A stretch of 64,000 nucleotides of DNA, from the NCBI GenBank assembly GCA_036641735.1, contig JAVWEG010000002.1, positions 4,582-68,581 on the forward strand. The letters are read 5' to 3'. Positions 60,524 to 64,000 of the stretch are shown piece by piece. This stretch comes from JAGPHI01 sp036641735. GTDB lineage: Bacteria > Bacillota > Clostridia > Oscillospirales > Ruminococcaceae. The notes under the pieces were generated by a model that searched no databases, was not told the origin of the DNA, and saw nothing but the letters and a program-made list of their open reading frames with translations. Both the position numbers and the translations under genes were made by a program. Numbering within the stretch: the stretch's first letter is position 1; every line of letters begins with the position of its first letter.

Positions 60524-62500
60524 ATGGATAAGTTTATCGCATACGCACAAGATACCGCGAAAGCGGCAGATTATTGCAAAGCACATTTTCCCGATACAGC
60601 GGCAGCTACAATGGAGCTGGCAGATGAGCTGCTGCAAGGCACTTTTACTTTCAGAGAGCATTGGGAGATGGAGCGCACTAATGTACCGGTAACGTTCCCA
60701 GGCAAAATAGCTTGGGAGCTGATACCGTCGGGCGATCCCGAATGGATATATGCGCTTAATAGGCACACGGCATTTGTGATATTGGCAAAAACTTATTTAT
60801 ATACAAAGGACGATAAATATGCAAAGCGCTTTGAAGTAATAGCTACAGACTGGCTAGACAATGCAAAGCTTAGTGAAAAAACAAAAAACGGTTGTTGGCG
60901 CAGCCTTGAAGCAGGATTACGTATAGAAAATTGGCTGCGCGCAATGCTGATATTTGAAAAATACGGCAAGCTTTCACAGGAGCTAAAGCAGCGCTTAGAT
61001 GAAAGCCTGCACTTGCACGCGCAATATCTTACCGAGACCTCGGGAGACTTTCAGGCGCTTAGCAATTGGGGCGTATTGCAAGACCACGGCTTGTTTTTAT
61101 TAGGGCTTTATTTTAACGATAAGGCTATGGCGGATATGGCGGCGCAGCGCCTTACTCGTGAGATACATTTACAGGTGTTTCGTGACGGCACACAGTGGGA
61201 GCAAAGCCCTATGTACCATTGTGAAGTGCTGCATTGCTTTTTAGATACAGTGCTTGTGGCAAAGCAAAATGGATATGAATTGCCACAAGAGCTATTAAAT
61301 TCTACGCATAATATGGCAATCGCCCTCGGCAAATGGGTAAAGCCAAACGGACATATACCAATGCAGGGCGATAGTGATGATATTATGGCAAGGGATATTT
61401 TAGCGCAGGCGGCAGTGCTTTTTGATGACGGATTATTAAAATTTTATGCGGCAGGTACGTCATTTGAAGAAAATATATGGGATTTTGGCGAAGAATTTAA
61501 CGCAAATCTTGCTAAAATACATCAGATACAGCCCAAGCTCGCATCGTGCTGCTTAGAGGATAGCGGCAATTACTTTTTGCGCGCGTCACATTCTCCGCTG
61601 TCACCCTGGCTTCGTTTTCATTGCGGCTGTCTTGGCAGCGGCCACGGACACGCAGACCAGCTGCATATTGATTTGTCGGCATTTGGCGAGGATGTTCTTA
61701 TTGATTCGGGCCGTTTTACTTATGTGGACAGCGAAGTGCGCCGAACGCTTAAAAGCGTGGCTTCTCACAACACTACGCGTGTAGACAAGCTGGATTTTAG
61801 CGTACCTGTAAATAGCTGGGGATATAGCGAGCTTGCGATGCCGATTAAAGGTAATTACTGCTTTACCGATAAGGCGGATTATGTGCGCGGAGCGCATTTG
61901 GGATATCAAAATCTTGCGAGCGGCGGTATATTTACAAGCCGCAGAATATTGTTTGTAAAGCCTGATATATTTATAATAAATGATGAATTCTATGGCAATG
62001 GTGTACATCAATATGAGCAGTTTTTCCATTTTAGCGGTAACGGTAAGCTAAAACCGCGCGATAACGGTGTGTCCTTTGAGGGCAAAAAATGCGTGGCGGA
62101 ATTAATTAATGTATCGGGAGATGAAGCGCGTTACGGCAGCATACCTGCTTCGCGCGAGTACAATTCTACAGAAGAATGTCGCGAGGTATGCTTTTTACAT
62201 ACGGGCAACGGGTTTACTTCTGTTATCAGCGTTATCAGCGTAGCAGAGCTTGGCGAAGAATGTGAGCTTACAGCGCAGATGATACCTGTAACAGCGTGTA
62301 AGCACAATATAGTATTGTCACAAGACAAAGCACAGGCTGTGCAGATAGTAAAAAACGGCATAGAAACAGTAGTGCTTCTATGCCATTCCGAAGTGGTAAG
62401 CGAAGTAGATTTATTGGAAGCAGGAAATTATAAGGGATACGGAAAAGCAGTGGTGTTCGGCAATAATTTCCCAAAAGACGGCGAAGTATTGGAATGGTAA
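60524..62500 (+). CDS. Heparinase II/III-family polysaccharide lyase (right arm)
   Basis: 658 residues. An alpha/alpha toroid N-terminal part ('WRSLEAGLRIENWLRAMLIFEKYG', 'FQALSNWGVLQDHGLFLLGLYF', 'DGTQWEQSPMYHCEVLHCFLD') precedes the beta part with 'GSGHGHADQLHIDLSAFGEDVLIDSGRFTY' and 'VASHNTTRVDKLDFS', the PF07940 signature. It has the features of oligo-heparin/uronan lyases such as PL12, PL15 or PL21; the family cannot be fixed here. No signal peptide. GGAGG precedes the ATG, 26 nt after the fusion enzyme. Together they would depolymerise imported oligosaccharides. Confidence 0.87.
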   Translation: MDKFIAYAQDTAKAADYCKAHFPDTAAATMELADELLQGTFTFREHWEMERTNVPVTFPGKIAWELIPSGDPEWIYALNRHTAFVILAKTYLYTKDDKYAKRFEVIATDWLDNAKLSEKTKNGCWRSLEAGLRIENWLRAMLIFEKYGKLSQELKQRLDESLHLHAQYLTETSGDFQALSNWGVLQDHGLFLLGLYFNDKAMADMAAQRLTREIHLQVFRDGTQWEQSPMYHCEVLHCFLDTVLVAKQNGYELPQELLNSTHNMAIALGKWVKPNGHIPMQGDSDDIMARDILAQAAVLFDDGLLKFYAAGTSFEENIWDFGEEFNANLAKIHQIQPKLASCCLEDSGNYFLRASHSPLSPWLRFHCGCLGSGHGHADQLHIDLSAFGEDVLIDSGRFTYVDSEVRRTLKSVASHNTTRVDKLDFSVPVNSWGYSELAMPIKGNYCFTDKADYVRGAHLGYQNLASGGIFTSRRILFVKPDIFIINDEFYGNGVHQYEQFFHFSGNGKLKPRDNGVSFEGKKCVAELINVSGDEARYGSIPASREYNSTEECREVCFLHTGNGFTSVISVISVAELGEECELTAQMIPVTACKHNIVLSQDKAQAVQIVKNGIETVVLLCHSEVVSEVDLLEAGNYKGYGKAVVFGNNFPKDGEVLEW

Positions 62501-62524
62501 AATTAAATTGAATAGCTTGTTTTA

Positions 62525-62935
62525 TTATAAGCTTTCTTTATGTGCAATTTGGCGCGCGCCTATTATATAAATAATAGGCAGCGCCAAATTTATTATATCA
62601 AGCCATATCACTTCTACGTCAAACGTTTTTGCAATAATGCTGATTAATAAGCTTGCTATTTCAAATAATATCAGTATCAGCGGCAATATTTTTACCGCCT
62701 TGCTATTGCCCTTGCCGTTATATAGCCTTAGCCCTATTATACCCATAGATATGCCTACAGCGCTCCACAATACAGCGAATATCCCTGCCGTTAACATATA
62801 CCCCCAGCCTGTTACCGTGTATGTTGCCGGCACTAGGCATATGCCAATAACAAATGCCCCAAAAGCCGCAAATATGCCCCAATACACATTACACATTATG
62901 CTTGCAATACGCAATAAGCCCCATTTTTTATTCAT
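62525..62935 (-). CDS. Hypothetical four-helix membrane protein
   Basis: 136 residues, four hydrophobic segments (about 12-33, 42-68, 83-104, 112-129) and a short Lys-rich N-terminus. No family recognised. An AAAGGAG ribosome binding site is present. It starts 12 nt after the amidase gene on the same strand and probably shares its transcript. It converges on the lyase gene with only 24 nt between. Confidence 0.6.
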   Translation of the reverse strand: MNKKWGLLRIASIMCNVYWGIFAAFGAFVIGICLVPATYTVTGWGYMLTAGIFAVLWSAVGISMGIIGLRLYNGKGNSKAVKILPLILILFEIASLLISIIAKTFDVEVIWLDIINLALPIIYIIGARQIAHKESL

Positions 62936-62947
62936 AATTATTCTCCT

Positions 62948-64000
62948 TTATTTTACACTTTGCAATATACCTTGTGCTATCGCGGCACCCTCATTTGATA
63001 TCACGTCGGTATTTGTTATCTGCTGATATTCACTCGGGTTTACCATAAATCCTATTTCAAGCAGTACGCTAGGCGCCATTGTAGTGCGTGTAACATAATA
63101 ATATCCGTAATGCGCCTCTCTGTTGTTGCGCGCTCCTGCCTCGCTCACTAATTGCGTAAGCGTGTCTGCAAGAGGCTGATGCCATTTATAAAAATAGTAA
63201 CACTCCGTGCCTGTAGATTCGTTTGCATCTACATTAAGCTCCACGGAATTGTGATGTAAAGATATGAAAAAATCAGGTGCTTCATCATTTATCATCATAA
63301 TTCTTTCATCAAGCGTCTTGAATGTATCGTCCGCTCGAGTGGTAAGCACAGTCGCTCCCAGCTTTTCAAGATAATATTTAGCGCTCAATGCCACAGATAG
63401 GTTTACATCTTTTTCAAGAGGAGCGTTTACACCGCCCACTCCCATAGCGCCCGAGTCCTTGTCGCCGTGCCCTGCATCTAGCAGTACGCGCACACCGCTG
63501 AGCGGCTTTGCAAAATCATTGCTTTTGCACGGTGCTTTTTTCAAAAATAATTGCGTTGTACCGTCTTTATATTGAATATCCCAGCCCCAAAGCTCGTTTG
63601 CCGCATTTAATTCTAATTTTAATTGTACGCCGCCGTTTTGTGCAGATTTAGACATTCCTGTGATAAATTCAGAGCCTGTAATATTAAAGCTCTCTGCAAA
63701 ATCCGCATCGTAGAATGTGAGCGTTAATATATTGCCCTCACGCAAGGTGTAGCAAAGCGGTGTGCCCTCGCCGTCAAAGCGAATTATCTCGCCGTTATCC
63801 GTTTTATTTACGCTTGCGCTTGTAAACGAAGCTCGTTTTGCATCGGGCAGCACCTTAACATTACGCGCCAATACATAGTCGCCGCTCGCAAGCTTGTATG
63901 CCCAGGTTTTTTTACCGCCGCGCACTGTGCGCACGCTTTCTGTCACCGTAGCGCGCGCGCCCTGCTTTATCGTCTCATTAATATTATCGTCGCTCGAGGG
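62948..64000 (-). CDS. N-acetylmuramoyl-L-alanine amidase (partial, N-terminus outside)
   Basis: The frame is open through the window's right edge (it reads '...SSDDNINETIKQGARATVTESVR...' before the visible part). The C-terminal Amidase_3 domain has the zinc ligands: 'LLDAGHGDKDSGAMG' (His), 'PLEKDVNLS' (Glu), 'FFISLHHNS' (His), and the catalytic Glu in 'SVLLEIGFMVNPSEYQ'. Upstream residues form a beta-rich AMIN-like region. It cuts the amide between muramic acid and the stem peptide. A signal peptide, if any, is beyond the window. Confidence 0.93.
   Translation of the reverse strand, partial: PSSDDNINETIKQGARATVTESVRTVRGGKKTWAYKLASGDYVLARNVKVLPDAKRASFTSASVNKTDNGEIIRFDGEGTPLCYTLREGNILTLTFYDADFAESFNITGSEFITGMSKSAQNGGVQLKLELNAANELWGWDIQYKDGTTQLFLKKAPCKSNDFAKPLSGVRVLLDAGHGDKDSGAMGVGGVNAPLEKDVNLSVALSAKYYLEKLGATVLTTRADDTFKTLDERIMMINDEAPDFFISLHHNSVELNVDANESTGTECYYFYKWHQPLADTLTQLVSEAGARNNREAHYGYYYVTRTTMAPSVLLEIGFMVNPSEYQQITNTDVISNEGAAIAQGILQSVK

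Overview
This window reads as a piece of an anaerobic, fermentative Gram-positive genome, most likely a gut Clostridia member (Oscillospirales-like; the family is a guess). The evidence is the set of energy genes (the C-terminus of an [FeFe]-hydrogenase, pyruvate phosphate dikinase, bifunctional AdhE), the Firmicutes-style regulators (YesM/YesN two-component pair, YtrA-type GntR, LacI), AGGAGG-type ribosome binding sites and consensus sigma-A promoters. There are no ribosomal RNAs, phage genes or transposases. Two 10-N gaps (22723-22732 and 51870-51879) show that it is a scaffolded draft, probably metagenomic. The window starts inside one gene (hydrogenase) and ends inside another (cell-wall amidase).

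Layout. 0-11.9 kb: hydrogenase end, a HAAS/DUF1700-like membrane protein with an orphan HARE-HTH protein, ppdK, then prs-pth-membrane protein-mfd, a MATE exporter and HU. 12-18 kb: a maltodextrin-type operon read on the minus strand (lacI regulator, lipoprotein binding protein, two permeases, malQ) with a triple 12-bp operator at its promoter. 18-29.5 kb: a peptidoglycan-binding repeat protein, an ECF folate S-component, an M3 oligopeptidase, a NifX-like protein, a tyrosine phosphatase, DUF624, uppP, DUF2804, and a GntR-ABC-permease-permease-CPBP protease cluster. 29.5-42.8 kb: adhE, prmA, a surface protein, the DUF1015-hisS-aspS operon, an EamA exporter, bioY and a DEAD-box helicase. 42.9-48.7 kb: tRNA-Asn followed by a degenerate second tRNA-Asn-like copy, a Cys-rich secreted protein, a large HTH regulator divergent from an MFS-SDR pair, and cysE.

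48.8-62.5 kb is a catabolic locus for a uronic-acid polysaccharide. A sensor kinase/response regulator pair lies between two arms. The left (minus) arm carries a heparinase II/III-type lyase and an F5/8C-like protein. The right (plus) arm carries a binding protein, two permeases, a beta-propeller/GH88 fusion and a second lyase. None of the enzymes has a signal peptide, so oligosaccharides are probably imported first, cleaved inside the cell to 4,5-unsaturated uronides, and those released by the GH88 domain. No sulfatase is present.

The most unusual material is non-coding. (1) A 114-bp repeat unit with three hairpins occurs once at 25.7 kb and twice in tandem at 35.3-35.6 kb; its second hairpin has a different sequence in each copy but keeps its pairing. 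(2) A roughly 90-bp intergenic element occurs at 4.2, 22.7 and 43.4 kb. (3) A GC-rich duplication of the tRNA-Asn 3' end surrounds an interrupted tRNA-like copy. Other signals are paired TGAYAA-N4-TTRTCA dyads between the HTH and MFS genes, a 38-bp-arm palindrome on a perfect consensus promoter ahead of cysE, and strong hairpins between binding-protein and permease genes in both sugar operons.
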